Source: Gemmatimonadota bacterium
GTDB lineage: Bacteria; Gemmatimonadota; Gemmatimonadetes; Gemmatimonadales; Gemmatimonadaceae
Length of the DNA stretch: 23,073 nucleotides
Direction: 5' to 3'
Assembly (NCBI GenBank): GCA_016794735.1
Contig: JAEUJK010000407.1
Span: 1 to 23,073, forward strand
The translations under genes were made by a program, and so were the position numbers. The first letter of the stretch is position 1. Every line of letters starts with the position of its first letter. The notes under the pieces were generated by a model. The model did no database searches. It was not told the DNA's origin and worked only from the letters and a program-made list of their open reading frames with translations. Shown here in pieces: positions 1 through 7,197 of this stretch.

Positions 1-220
1 CGGGGCCAACGGCCCGGCGCTCAACGATGCGCAGTGGGTCCAGCTCAAGACGGGCAGCTACGACGAGATCGTCGGGATCATCACGAGCGGCGTGCCGGCC
101 GCGAACATCAAGGATCCGACCCGCAAGAACCCGATGGGCGCACGCGGTGGGCGCATGGCGCTGACCGATCCGCAGATCAAGGCGGTCGCCGCCTACGTGT
201 ACTCGATCTCGCGAAAGTAG
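1..220 (+). CDS. Class I cytochrome c, C-terminal part (5' end outside window)
   Basis: The open frame runs in from the left edge and ends at TAG 218-220, giving 72 readable residues. It opens GANGPALND, the usual sequence right after a CXXCH haem motif, and base 1 (c) fits the last base of a His codon, so the haem cysteines should lie just outside the window. A later NPMG motif near residues 49-52 is the likely axial Met ligand, and the ending AVAAYVYSISR is the typical C-terminal helix of small monohaem cytochromes c. The protein would be a periplasmic or membrane-linked electron carrier, alone or as the c-domain of a larger oxidase or dehydrogenase. The partner cannot be told from here. 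The family call rests on this short region only. Confidence 0.8.
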   Translation, partial: GANGPALNDAQWVQLKTGSYDEIVGIITSGVPAANIKDPTRKNPMGARGGRMALTDPQIKAVAAYVYSISRK

Positions 221-242
221 CCGGATCGAGTCACCGCTGGAG

Positions 243-281
243 AAGGGGCGAGGGCGCGACGGTTGTCGCTCCTCGCCCCTT
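243..281. terminator. Intrinsic terminator hairpin after cytochrome c gene, possibly bidirectional
   Basis: AAGGGGCGAGG (243-253) pairs with CCTCGCCCCTT (271-281), and an inner GCGAC (256-260) pairs with GTCGC (265-269) around a GGTT loop. A G-T pair and one bulged C join them, so the stem is almost continuous at about 17 bp. It starts 22 bases after the cytochrome c stop and is followed by TTT and a second T run. The creatininase-like gene converges from the right, so the hairpin could serve both strands. Confidence 0.75.
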
Positions 282-360
282 TGACGTTTCACGGCAACTC
301 GACCCACACCGGACTCACAGTGGCAGTTGACGGCCCGGAGGTCGACGTGCAGCACATGGA

Positions 361-466
361 CTGCCGTCTGCCGTCTGCCGTCTGCCGTCTGCCGTCTGCC
401 GTCTGCCGTCTGCCGTCTGCCGTCCTGCCGTCCGCCGTCCGCCGTCTGCCGTCCGCCGTCTGCCGT
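361..466. repeat. Heptanucleotide tandem array, 15 units of CTGCCGT/CCGCCGT
   Basis: Nine perfect CTGCCGT units (361-423) are followed by one extra C, then a tenth CTGCCGT and five units mixing CCGCCGT with CTGCCGT, to base 466. The TAG stop of the reverse-strand gene (467-469) abuts the last unit directly. Perfect units at one end and variants at the other suggest growth by slippage. Short arrays of the same unit in the same orientation occur at 13591-13618 and 17689-17735. Confidence 0.95.
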
Positions 467-1261
467 CTACTTCTGCATCGCCCTGAACTGTTCCACCGCG
501 GCGTTCACCTTGAAGTCGATCGCGATCTTCCCGATCTCCGCACTGGCCTTGGTCGGGTCGCCATTCACTCCCGAATCGGGGCTGCCACCGCTCGGCGCCA
601 GCTTGTTCTTGCGGATACCGGCGGCGTGGACGTAGAGCAGCTGTGAGGTGTCGCTGGTCCCGGCGTGGCTGCCGACCGTGGCGTTGTCCCAGCCGTACTT
701 CTGCTGCAGGTAGTCGCGGATCAGGATGCGACCCTTCTGGTAGTAGTCCACGAGCGCGTACACCTTCACGCCACTGCCGGCCCATTCGGCATTGAGCGCG
801 TTCGCCACCGCGGTCATCCCCGCCTGGTTCCCGCCACTGTCGCCGATCAGCAGGATGTTGGTGAAGCCGTGCACCTTGAGGCTGCGCACCGCGGCGTCGA
901 GCAGGCGGTCGTAGCTCGGCGAGGGAAGCGAGATGACACCGGGTTTGTCGCCGAACCCTGCGCGTGTGTAGTCCCCCTCGGGGACGTACTGCACCGTCGG
1001 CGCCACGAGCGCGTCGCCCAGGACGCGGGCAATCTCACCCGCGGCGAAGGTGACGATGTAGTTGTGCTTCCCGAGGATCATGTGCGGTCCGTTCTGCTCG
1101 GTACCGCCCGTCGGGATGATGATTGTCTTCTTGCCGGCCGCGATGGCGTCGCGCACCTCGGTCCACGTCATCGCCTCGATGAACGGGGCGCCGAGGGGCT
1201 GCTGCGCGTGGGCGGCCGTGGTGATGGCCGCAGCCGCGAGGAGGGCAGTGAGGGGTCGCAT
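467..1261 (-). CDS. Secreted creatininase-family protein with altered metal site (paralogue 1)
   Basis: This is a 264-residue protein with a signal peptide (about residues 1-19, ending AHAQ). The start at 1261 is chosen because AAAGGAG lies 7 nt upstream and a signal peptide follows at once. A longer frame to 1315 would bury that signal. Creatininase-fold landmarks are PTGGTEQNGPHM (50-61), IGDSGGN (139-145) and HAGTSDTS (199-206). The classical family reads EQHGPH...D and NGHGGN, with Glu, His, Asp and His as metal ligands. Here the His of EQH is Asn57, the usual Asp position is His66, and the His of NGHGGN is Ser142 preceded by Asp141. The substrate is unknown; amidohydrolase activity is only a family inference. 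The gene starts 1 nt after the stop of its upstream paralogue, so the two are probably co-translated. Its stop touches the heptamer array. Confidence 0.85.
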   Translation of the reverse strand: MRPLTALLAAAAITTAAHAQQPLGAPFIEAMTWTEVRDAIAAGKKTIIIPTGGTEQNGPHMILGKHNYIVTFAAGEIARVLGDALVAPTVQYVPEGDYTRAGFGDKPGVISLPSPSYDRLLDAAVRSLKVHGFTNILLIGDSGGNQAGMTAVANALNAEWAGSGVKVYALVDYYQKGRILIRDYLQQKYGWDNATVGSHAGTSDTSQLLYVHAAGIRKNKLAPSGGSPDSGVNGDPTKASAEIGKIAIDFKVNAAVEQFRAMQK

Positions 1262-1262
1262 C

Positions 1263-2078
1263 TCAGTTCTCCTTTGCGCCAGCGGACATCGACGCGCGAA
1301 TCTGCGCGACGGCATTGTCGACTTTGATCTTCAACAGCCCTTCGCCGATCTTCGCACTCGCCTTGGTCGGGTCGCCGCTCACGCCGCTCCCCTGGAAGCC
1401 GCCGTTGTTCGCGAACTTGTCGGGCCGCACCAGCTTCGGGTTCACGTACATCAGCTCCGACGTGTCGAGCATCCCGGCGTGGCTGCCGATCTGTTCATTG
1501 GTGAAGCCCTGTCCATTGAGCCATTTTCGCATGTCCTCGCCGGCCTTCGTGTAGTAGTCGCCGATGAAAAACACGCGCGCACTGCCGGCCCACTCGGTGT
1601 TGAGCGCGGTGGCGACGTCACTCATCCCGCGCTGGTTGCCGCCGGAGTCGCCGATGAGGATGATGTTCGTGAAGCCGCCGGCCTTGAGGCTCCTGGCGGT
1701 GTGCGTGAGCAGTTCCTTGAAGCGATCTTCGGGGAGCGTGATCGTCCCGGCCATCGCCATGTGGCCGCGCGGGTTCTCCCACGAGCCTTCCGGCACATAG
1801 GTGATGATCGGGGCCACGAGCGCCTTGCCGATCGTCCGGGCGATCTTCTCGGTGGTCCAGGTGAGCACGTACTTGTGCTCACCCATCACCATGTGCGGGC
1901 CCTTCTGCTCCTGCCCCGCGGTGCCCACGATGATCGTGCGCGTTCCCGCCTGCTGAAGGGCGCGGACCTCGTCCCAGGTGAGGTCTTCCAGGAAGACGGT
2001 ATCCGGGGGACGCTGGGCGCTGGAGAGCGCGGGGGCGCCCGCCATGGCGAGCGCGGCGATCAGGAGCGGGAATCTCAT
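1263..2078 (-). CDS. Secreted creatininase-family protein with altered metal site (paralogue 2)
   Basis: This is a 271-residue protein with a signal peptide MRFPLLIAALAMAGAPALSS. It is clearly related to the downstream gene: both share EQxGPHM, G(K/E)H, a conserved (L/I)IGDSGGN and a GSHAG..DTS segment. Metal-site positions show the same changes, with Lys59 for the His of EQH, His68 for Asp, and Asp144-Ser145 for the His of NGHGGN. His62, His200 and Asp205 are shared with the paralogue. The start at 2078 is the best signal-peptide start, but the bases just upstream read CCCCTCCTTC, which is anti-Shine-Dalgarno-like. Met codons at 2108 and 2192 are alternatives with no better site. The C-terminal residues AKEN encode the AAAGGAG ribosome site of the next gene. 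It is first in a two-gene operon, divergent from the gene at 2228. Confidence 0.85.
   Translation of the reverse strand: MRFPLLIAALAMAGAPALSSAQRPPDTVFLEDLTWDEVRALQQAGTRTIIVGTAGQEQKGPHMVMGEHKYVLTWTTEKIARTIGKALVAPIITYVPEGSWENPRGHMAMAGTITLPEDRFKELLTHTARSLKAGGFTNIILIGDSGGNQRGMSDVATALNTEWAGSARVFFIGDYYTKAGEDMRKWLNGQGFTNEQIGSHAGMLDTSELMYVNPKLVRPDKFANNGGFQGSGVSGDPTKASAKIGEGLLKIKVDNAVAQIRASMSAGAKEN
1269..1275 (-). promoter_or_regulatory. Ribosome binding site of creatininase-like paralogue 1
   Basis: AAAGGAG on the reverse strand, 7 nt before the ATG at 1261. It lies inside the last codons of the upstream paralogue. It fixes the start of the downstream gene and supports translational coupling. Confidence 0.8.
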
Positions 2079-2227
2079 GAAGGAGGGGACAAGGGACCGG
2101 GGGAACATGTAGCCGGGCGCGCAGCGCTTCCAGACGCAAGCCCCGGTGTCCAGGGCGCGTACCCTTTGGCGCCGAAACAAGGGAACGGGCACCCGTCGGC
2201 CGACGAACGCCCCTCACTACGACTCCC

Positions 2228-2929
2228 ATGCGGCTCCGACCAGTCCACCTCGCCCTCCGACATGTACTCCTCGCTTTTGGCGCAGTCACCGGGATTGCCG
2301 GGGCGCAGATTCCTCCAACCGCCATGCCGAAGGGTCCCACGGCGACCTTCGCGACGCGACCGACCCTGGTCGACCCGGTTCACGTCACGTCGGTCTCCGG
2401 CTTTCGCGATGGCGAACTCACGTGGGTTGCCTTTGGACCCGGGACCACGGGTGTCCAGGGGGTTCGCGTACGCGAGAACTACGACAAGCCATGCGCGCTG
2501 GCCATCAGTGGGAAGTCGCTGGAGCAGGGGAGCCGCGACGACGGAGACGAAGAGTTGAACATCTGCACCGATGGCTTTCGGTTTCCAGCTGGTGCGCTCT
2601 CCTTCCTGAACGGGCTCAGCACCAGCGACAAGGCGGTGATCTTCGACGGCAACCCCCGCCACTATCTGCGCGGCATCGCGGTCTGCACGAACAACAACAA
2701 CAACCACAGGCTCAAGGGGATTCGCATCTATCCGGCGTCGGTGGGTACGGACGCCTCAGTCAACGCGCTGGGTTCGTACGAGGAGTTCCGCCAGACCAAC
2801 TGCTCGCAGTGGCATTCGGCGGTGTATTGCCCCTCGGGGCAGGTCGCGTCGGGCTTGGCCGTACACCACTCGGACGAGGAAATCACCGGGATCGCGCTCC
2901 GGTGTCGTCGGGTGGTGGCCTCGATGTAG
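2228..2929 (+). CDS. Secreted six-cysteine protein of unknown function
   Basis: This is a 233-residue protein with an N-terminal export signal ending GIAGAQ near residue 27. I do not recognise a family. The mature part looks beta-rich and holds six cysteines (in DKPCAL, NICTDG, AVCTNN, TNCSQW, VYCPSG and LRCRRV), an even number that suits disulphides in an exported protein. Two stretches share a pattern of Gly, aliphatic and Cys residues (LRGIAVCT and ITGIALRCR), which hints at repeated strands as in small beta-prism or lectin-like folds. That is only an impression. A run of five Asn follows the third cysteine. No clear ribosome site precedes the ATG. The gene stands alone, divergent from the creatininase-like pair, and is followed by a strong hairpin. 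Confidence 0.75.
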   Translation: MRLRPVHLALRHVLLAFGAVTGIAGAQIPPTAMPKGPTATFATRPTLVDPVHVTSVSGFRDGELTWVAFGPGTTGVQGVRVRENYDKPCALAISGKSLEQGSRDDGDEELNICTDGFRFPAGALSFLNGLSTSDKAVIFDGNPRHYLRGIAVCTNNNNNHRLKGIRIYPASVGTDASVNALGSYEEFRQTNCSQWHSAVYCPSGQVASGLAVHHSDEEITGIALRCRRVVASM

Positions 2930-2935
2930 CGCGAA

Positions 2936-3016
2936 ATGCCCGGGCGATCGGGCATGGTGTCCGACAAACCTGTTGATCGAGCCTTGGGGGCCGGTACCGC
3001 GTGCGGTGCCGGCCCC
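2936..3016 (+). terminator. Two hairpins, the second a strong terminator candidate
   Basis: A first hairpin pairs ATGCCCG (2936-2942) with CGGGCAT (2949-2955). A second pairs GGGGCCGG (2987-2994) with CCGGCCCC (3009-3016) and ACCGC (2996-3000) with GCGGT (3003-3007), giving about 14 bp with one T-G pair and a very short loop. Both lie between the six-cysteine gene and the sigma factor. The T content after the second is weak (GACTGTATT), so it may terminate inefficiently or serve another role. Confidence 0.6.
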
Positions 3017-3063
3017 GACTGTATTGCGCTAGCGACGCGTCCCGCCGAGCTTGGTCCAGTCTC

Positions 3064-3663
3064 ATGAACTCGTCGGGGATGTCGGACCCTTCCGTCACTG
3101 CGTGCCTCGAGCGCCTTCGCGCTGGCGAGCCCGGGGCCCTCGATCGGCTCCTGCCGCTGGTCTATGACCAGATGCGGGTGCTCGCGCGGGCGCAGTTGCG
3201 ACGCGAGGACGTCGGGAGTACGCTCGGCGCGACCGCGCTCGTGCACGAGGCGTATGTCCGCCTGGCGGAACGCGAGCACCTCGCGCCGAAAGACCGGAGC
3301 CACTTCTTCGCGATGGCGTCGCAGTCGATGCGACGCGTCCTGATCGACCATGCGCGCGCCCGCAAGCGGATCAAGCGGGGGTTGGGCGCCGTTCCCGTCT
3401 CCCTCGACGAGGTGGACAGCATGCTCACGGTCGAGGCGGCGGATGAACTCGCGGCACTCGACGAAGCGTTGACGCGACTCGAGCAGGTGAACGCCCGCGC
3501 CGCGCAGGTGGTGGAGCGACGCTTCTTCGGGGGACTCACGCTGGAGGAGACGGCGGAGTCCCTGGGGGTCTCGCTCAAGACGGTGCAACGCGACTGGTTG
3601 CTGGCCCGTGCGTGGTTGCGTCGCGAGGTGGCCGGTGACAGCTCACTCGACGGCGTCGCCTGA
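3064..3663 (+). CDS. ECF-family RNA polymerase sigma factor (TIGR02999-like)
   Basis: From ATG 3064 the protein is 199 residues; ATG 3079 is an equally possible start and neither has a clear ribosome site. Region 2 covers LLPLVYDQMRVLARAQLRRE through ALVHEAYVRLAE and HFFAMASQSMRRVLIDHARARKR. Region 4 is RFFGGLTLEETAESLGVSLKTVQRDW, the -35-binding helix-turn-helix. The HEAYVRL and MRRVLIDHAR segments are hallmarks of the sigma-70 subfamily described as TIGR02999, common in Planctomycetes, Acidobacteria and Gemmatimonadota and often found with Ser/Thr kinases. No anti-sigma gene lies beside it. A membrane Ser/Thr kinase gene is encoded 4 kb away, on the other side of an envelope operon, which makes phosphorylation-linked control plausible but unproven. 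Confidence 0.9.
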   Translation: MNSSGMSDPSVTACLERLRAGEPGALDRLLPLVYDQMRVLARAQLRREDVGSTLGATALVHEAYVRLAEREHLAPKDRSHFFAMASQSMRRVLIDHARARKRIKRGLGAVPVSLDEVDSMLTVEAADELAALDEALTRLEQVNARAAQVVERRFFGGLTLEETAESLGVSLKTVQRDWLLARAWLRREVAGDSSLDGVA

Positions 3664-3722
3664 ACCGCCGTTCCCCACGGCATCGTTGCCACAGGCGATC
3701 GAGTCGAGACGCAGTCCTCTGA

Positions 3723-3742
3723 CGCCGTCGAGCGCGACGGCG
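3723..3742. terminator. Bidirectional terminator hairpin between convergent genes
   Basis: CGCCGTCG (3723-3730) pairs perfectly with CGACGGCG (3735-3742) around the loop AGCG, followed by GTTCTTAT on the plus strand. A competing outer pairing exists between GAACCGCCGT (3662-3671) and ACGGCGGTTC (3737-3746). The hairpin sits between the sigma factor stop and the reverse-strand stop at 3747-3749. Confidence 0.6.
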
Positions 3743-3746
3743 GTTC

Positions 3747-5036
3747 TTATGGACGGCGGGCGGAGGCTAGCTTGAACGACGCCCATTCACTGCGAGCGAT
3801 CGCGCGGCCCTGGCGATCCAGCGCGAGGACACGCCAGCGCAGTTGGCCTTCCGGGGCCCGCGCGGCGAACCATGGAGGTGGCGCGTAGGCACGGTTCCGT
3901 GACGGGACGAGCGCCGCGAGCACCCGCGACCCATCCTGCCCCTCGACTTCCACGCGATATTGCGCAGCGGTGCCGTCGGCAGCCCACACGAAGCGCAGGT
4001 TCCCCGCTGGTGCTTCGCTGCCCGCAGCCGGCCGACGGACCCGAAGGTCGGCAGCGCGGCGCAGGGTTGCAGTCGTTGTGCTGCCACTGCCGACGACGTA
4101 CGAAAGCACCGGAAGAGGGAAGGGCGCGGTACCACCGGCAAGGCGTCCCAGGGCTCCCACGACGGGACCGTCATCGCCGATGATCGTGCCGCCGGCGATG
4201 GGACTCTCGGCATCGAACGCGGACTCGAGACGCAGCAACAGGTAATACACGCCATCGGACAGCGTCGGCAGCCGGCTCGCGTCCGGCCCCGGAATCGTCA
4301 CCTGGCCGGTCGGGGGGAGGAACACATTGAAGCGAGACAGCTGCGTGTAGCGGCGGTCGCCGAACTCTGCATCGGTGGCTGCGGGGACTTGGGTACGTCG
4401 TTCGCGCTCACCTGGCGATACCTCACCGGGGTAGACCACCTCCCATCGGCCGGAGAGCCGGCCGCTGCCGTTGTACCGGATGACCGCTTCCACTTCAGGG
4501 GGCACATCACCCGTCGCCACGTACTGCACCGGATCCTCGGTGAGGAACTGGAGCTTGACGTCGGTGACGGCAAGCGGGCTGCGTGCTCCGCCGCGCGTGA
4601 GGCGCAGTGTCACGGCGGCGAACGCCTCCCCCAGGTCGTCCGACCGGAATCGGCGCACGAAGTAGAATACGCCCGCGCCGCCGGCTGCTGCGGACTGGTA
4701 GGCCCTGCGGGCCACCGAAGCGGGGACGGTCAGGACGTCGGTGACGGTGCCGATCGCGCCGGTGGATCGCGCGTATCGCGCCGGGAGCTGCCCGAGGATC
4801 GATCCCGGCGCGCAACGCAGCCCCGTGGCCGGGGTCGCGGGAACCACCTCGGTGCAGAACAACCCCTCGGCCATTGCGCCAGGGACGCCCGAATACGTGA
4901 GGATGGCAGTCGTCGCACCCTGGGCGGCGACGTTGATCCCGGTGGGGTTCACGCGGAGTTGTGCGTGGGTGACGGCCGGGGCGACGAGCGCCAGCGCCGC
5001 GGCCAGGGTGATCGGGGCACGAAGCATGGGTCGCAT
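3747..5036 (-). CDS. Secreted beta-rich protein of unknown function, last gene of envelope operon
   Basis: This is a 429-residue protein with a signal peptide (about residues 1-25, ending VTHAQ). The start at 5036 is set by a TGATG overlap: its ATG shares one base with the stop of the upstream barrel gene. I do not recognise the family. The mature N-terminus (LRVNPTGINVAAQGATTAILTYSG) looks like the first strands of an immunoglobulin-like fold, loosely like periplasmic pilus chaperones. The middle carries more beta-type sequence (YNGSGRLSGRWEVVYPGEV and DGVYYLLLRLES). The C-terminal 90 residues (from LRVRRPAAGSEAP to SFKLASA) resemble a fibronectin-III-like module. Only two cysteines are seen, near the N-terminus. 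The role is probably envelope-related because of its tight link to the barrel gene. Confidence 0.8.
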   Translation of the reverse strand: MRPMLRAPITLAAALALVAPAVTHAQLRVNPTGINVAAQGATTAILTYSGVPGAMAEGLFCTEVVPATPATGLRCAPGSILGQLPARYARSTGAIGTVTDVLTVPASVARRAYQSAAAGGAGVFYFVRRFRSDDLGEAFAAVTLRLTRGGARSPLAVTDVKLQFLTEDPVQYVATGDVPPEVEAVIRYNGSGRLSGRWEVVYPGEVSPGERERRTQVPAATDAEFGDRRYTQLSRFNVFLPPTGQVTIPGPDASRLPTLSDGVYYLLLRLESAFDAESPIAGGTIIGDDGPVVGALGRLAGGTAPFPLPVLSYVVGSGSTTTATLRRAADLRVRRPAAGSEAPAGNLRFVWAADGTAAQYRVEVEGQDGSRVLAALVPSRNRAYAPPPWFAARAPEGQLRWRVLALDRQGRAIARSEWASFKLASARRP

Positions 5037-7111
5037 CAGAAGAACCTCACCGAACCGCCGGCGTTGAGTGACCACCGCACGGAGCGGTCACGGATGACCC
5101 CATTCGTTCGCGGGTCCTGCGACTGGAGGGCCCGCGCGAACCGCAGGAAGACGCGAGACTGCGGGCTGCCGTCGCGCATCTTGTAAAACGAGAAGGCGCG
5201 CGAGCCCTCGAACTGCATTTCCACGTTGGTGCGTGCCCCCTCGCCTCCCGACGGTTGGGTCCGGGCGCGCGACACGTTTCCCGACAGGTCGGTCAGCGCA
5301 TTGAGCTGCCAGCGGGTCACGACACCCACGCGATCCAATCCCTGGCGCAGGTCGGAGTCCGCGAGTACCTGTCGTTCGCGGGAGGCGTCGAGCCCCACCG
5401 TCAGCCCTGCGCGCGGCGCAAGGCCGAGGGCCACCGTGTGCACCGTGCCGGTGATGTCCGATGTTTCCATCCCCGGTTGGCGGTTGTCCTGCACCGACTG
5501 GTTCCAACGGTAGCTGAAGGTCGTGTTGGCGCGGCTCCACTCAGCCGCCGCGGTCTGGGAAACGCTCGCCTGGTCGGGGAGGTCGCTGGCCGAGTACATC
5601 CCGCCGTCGGGAATGCCGTCCCCGAACTGGTGCGTCGACTGCCGGCCGTAGCTCAACACCGGGAGGAACCAGTCCTCCGGCGAACCCACCACGGCCACGA
5701 GGGGAAGGGCCGCGGTGAGTGCACCGGTGTGGGTGCGCGAGGTGAGGATGGTGCCGATGTCCGCGAGGTTGTCGCGCGAACGACCGAACTGGCCCGTGAG
5801 CGCCAGCGCGCCAAGGCCCGCGGTGAGGTCGAGGCCGTTGTTCTCGGCGTCGGCTTGCGGCGAGGACCCGATGCTCCGATAGAGCGGGTCCACGCGTTCA
5901 TGACGCGCATTGAGCGAGAGGGAGGCGGCCAGGGAGTCGGTGACGCGCCATTCCCGGATCAACTGGACCCGCAGCTCGCCAAACCGCGCCATGCGCCTTT
6001 CCTCGCGAACGGGCACGAGGGTGGAGTCGCCCGCGAGCAGCGGATCGACGGGATTCGTGAAGCGAGATTGCGCGACGCCGCCAGCGAACGCGACGCGATC
6101 GTCCGGGACGGCGGCATCGAGTTGCACGCCCCAGCCCGTGCTGCGCTCGGCATCGGTCACCGACGCCTGGTTCACGTTCTGCCGTGGCAACACCGAGCCG
6201 TGCACGCCAGACACGGTGACGTGCATCGCTCCCGGGCGCTGCGGCAGGAGTTCGAGTCCCAGCCGACCCGCCGAGATGCGATGCGCAGATTCCGCGAGGC
6301 CGAGGAAGTTGCCGAGCCCCACGACGTTGGTCCCGTTCATGACCGCGGCGTCGAGCTCGCCGGCCGAGCCCAACTTCACGTTGCCGCCAACACCACGGGA
6401 GCTGAAGGTGCCAAGGAGGTGCCGGTGGTCGGTGCGACGCACCGTCCCCGCTGCCAGCGCCATCCCACCTCGCGACACACGCACCTGGTAGTCGGTGAGG
6501 TCCACCGGGAGGGCGTCCTCACCCTTCTCGCCGAACTGCAGGCGTTGCTCCTTGCGGGAGGTGCCCAGCGCGTTCGCCGCCCACTCGGCCTGCCAGGGAC
6601 CGCGCCGCAGGGAGGAGGACAGGCCAAGACGCAACGTGAGGTCCTGGTATGTCATGCGCGGTGACTGTGGTGCTGACGTGCCGCCTTCCTTGAGCTGTCC
6701 CGCACTCGCGAGGTCGGCAGCCGGCAGCACCTGGCCGTCATCGAGCCCGAAGCGGTTGCGCACCTTGATCGGCAGTGACGCGACCTCGGTCCACGACGTG
6801 TCGCGCACCAGGTAGACCACCACGGCGGATTCGCGCCCGGCCCAATCGGAGGCGCGTGGTCGGTAGCGCACGTGGGTGCCCTGGACATCCACGAACGCGG
6901 TGACGTCCGTGGTGCCCACGAGCAGGGCCAGCGATTCCCCATGGCGCAACGCGCGACTCAGCGTCACCTCGATGGGATCGCTGGCTCCGCGATGCTGGTC
7001 GGCGGACCAGGTGGCGGTGGCGCCGAGGCTGGCCGTGTCGGACTGCTGGGCGCTGGCGTGAGCCGCGGCAGTCGCAATGAGTATGAGTGAGACAAAGAGA
7101 CCGCGGCGCAC
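5036..7111 (-). CDS. Outer-membrane beta-barrel protein with N-terminal beta domain
   Basis: This is a 691-residue protein starting with GTG at 7111, preceded by AGGAG 9 nt upstream, with a signal peptide of about 21 residues ending ASAQQ. Residues about 30-125 form a separate beta-type domain. From about residue 150 to the end the sequence shows repeated alternating polar and hydrophobic strands separated by loops rich in Gly, Asp and Asn (for example LTLRLGLSSSLRRGPWQAEWAAN, AALPLVAVVG and TTFSYRWNQSVQDN). It ends SLNAGGSVRFF, with a terminal Phe as expected for a BamA-recognised outer-membrane barrel. There is no TonB plug or usher signature that I can see. It is the middle gene of a three-gene operon and overlaps the next gene by one base. 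Confidence 0.8.
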   Translation of the reverse strand: MRRGLFVSLILIATAAAHASAQQSDTASLGATATWSADQHRGASDPIEVTLSRALRHGESLALLVGTTDVTAFVDVQGTHVRYRPRASDWAGRESAVVVYLVRDTSWTEVASLPIKVRNRFGLDDGQVLPAADLASAGQLKEGGTSAPQSPRMTYQDLTLRLGLSSSLRRGPWQAEWAANALGTSRKEQRLQFGEKGEDALPVDLTDYQVRVSRGGMALAAGTVRRTDHRHLLGTFSSRGVGGNVKLGSAGELDAAVMNGTNVVGLGNFLGLAESAHRISAGRLGLELLPQRPGAMHVTVSGVHGSVLPRQNVNQASVTDAERSTGWGVQLDAAVPDDRVAFAGGVAQSRFTNPVDPLLAGDSTLVPVREERRMARFGELRVQLIREWRVTDSLAASLSLNARHERVDPLYRSIGSSPQADAENNGLDLTAGLGALALTGQFGRSRDNLADIGTILTSRTHTGALTAALPLVAVVGSPEDWFLPVLSYGRQSTHQFGDGIPDGGMYSASDLPDQASVSQTAAAEWSRANTTFSYRWNQSVQDNRQPGMETSDITGTVHTVALGLAPRAGLTVGLDASRERQVLADSDLRQGLDRVGVVTRWQLNALTDLSGNVSRARTQPSGGEGARTNVEMQFEGSRAFSFYKMRDGSPQSRVFLRFARALQSQDPRTNGVIRDRSVRWSLNAGGSVRFF

Positions 7112-7120
7112 CGATCGGGG

Positions 7121-7125
7121 CTCCT
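7121..7125 (-). promoter_or_regulatory. Ribosome binding site of the beta-barrel gene
   Basis: AGGAG on the reverse strand, 9 nt before the GTG at 7111. It supports this GTG, which is followed at once by a signal peptide, as the real start. Confidence 0.65.
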
Positions 7126-7164
7126 GCTGGGGTTATCGCGCTGCCGGTAACGGCGCCGGAATGC

Positions 7165-7187
7165 CGGGACCCTGGACATGGGTCCCG
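7165..7187 (-). other. Intercistronic hairpin within the envelope operon
   Basis: CGGGACCC (7165-7172) pairs with GGGTCCCG (7180-7187), loop of 7 nt. It lies between the stop of the small secreted gene (7198) and the GTG of the barrel gene (7111). There is no T run on the reverse strand, so it is better seen as an RNA-stability or attenuation element than a full terminator. Confidence 0.5.
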
Positions 7188-7197
7188 CACATCCGGA

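Noticed and set aside
361..466. CRISPR array
   Set aside because: Units are 7 bases with no spacers, and there are no cas genes nearby.
315..785. Reverse-strand open frame with repeated RRQTADG peptides
   Set aside because: The peptide is just the CTGCCGT heptamer read in three phases (21 bases give 7 residues), fused to the wrong frame of the creatininase-like gene. No domain or start site supports it.
2689..2703. AAC trinucleotide run as a phase-variable tract
   Set aside because: Five in-frame AAC codons give an Asn run; changes in number would not shift the frame, and such short runs are common by chance.
3960..5186. Long plus-strand open frame
   Set aside because: It is a high-GC shadow of the reverse-strand secreted gene, which has a signal peptide and a coupled start. 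The shadow peptide is low-complexity, rich in Arg, Gly and His.
5255..6664. Long plus-strand open frame opposite the beta-barrel gene
   Set aside because: The reverse frame has a signal peptide, barrel-like strands and terminal Phe; the plus frame is Arg/His/Gly-rich with no domain.
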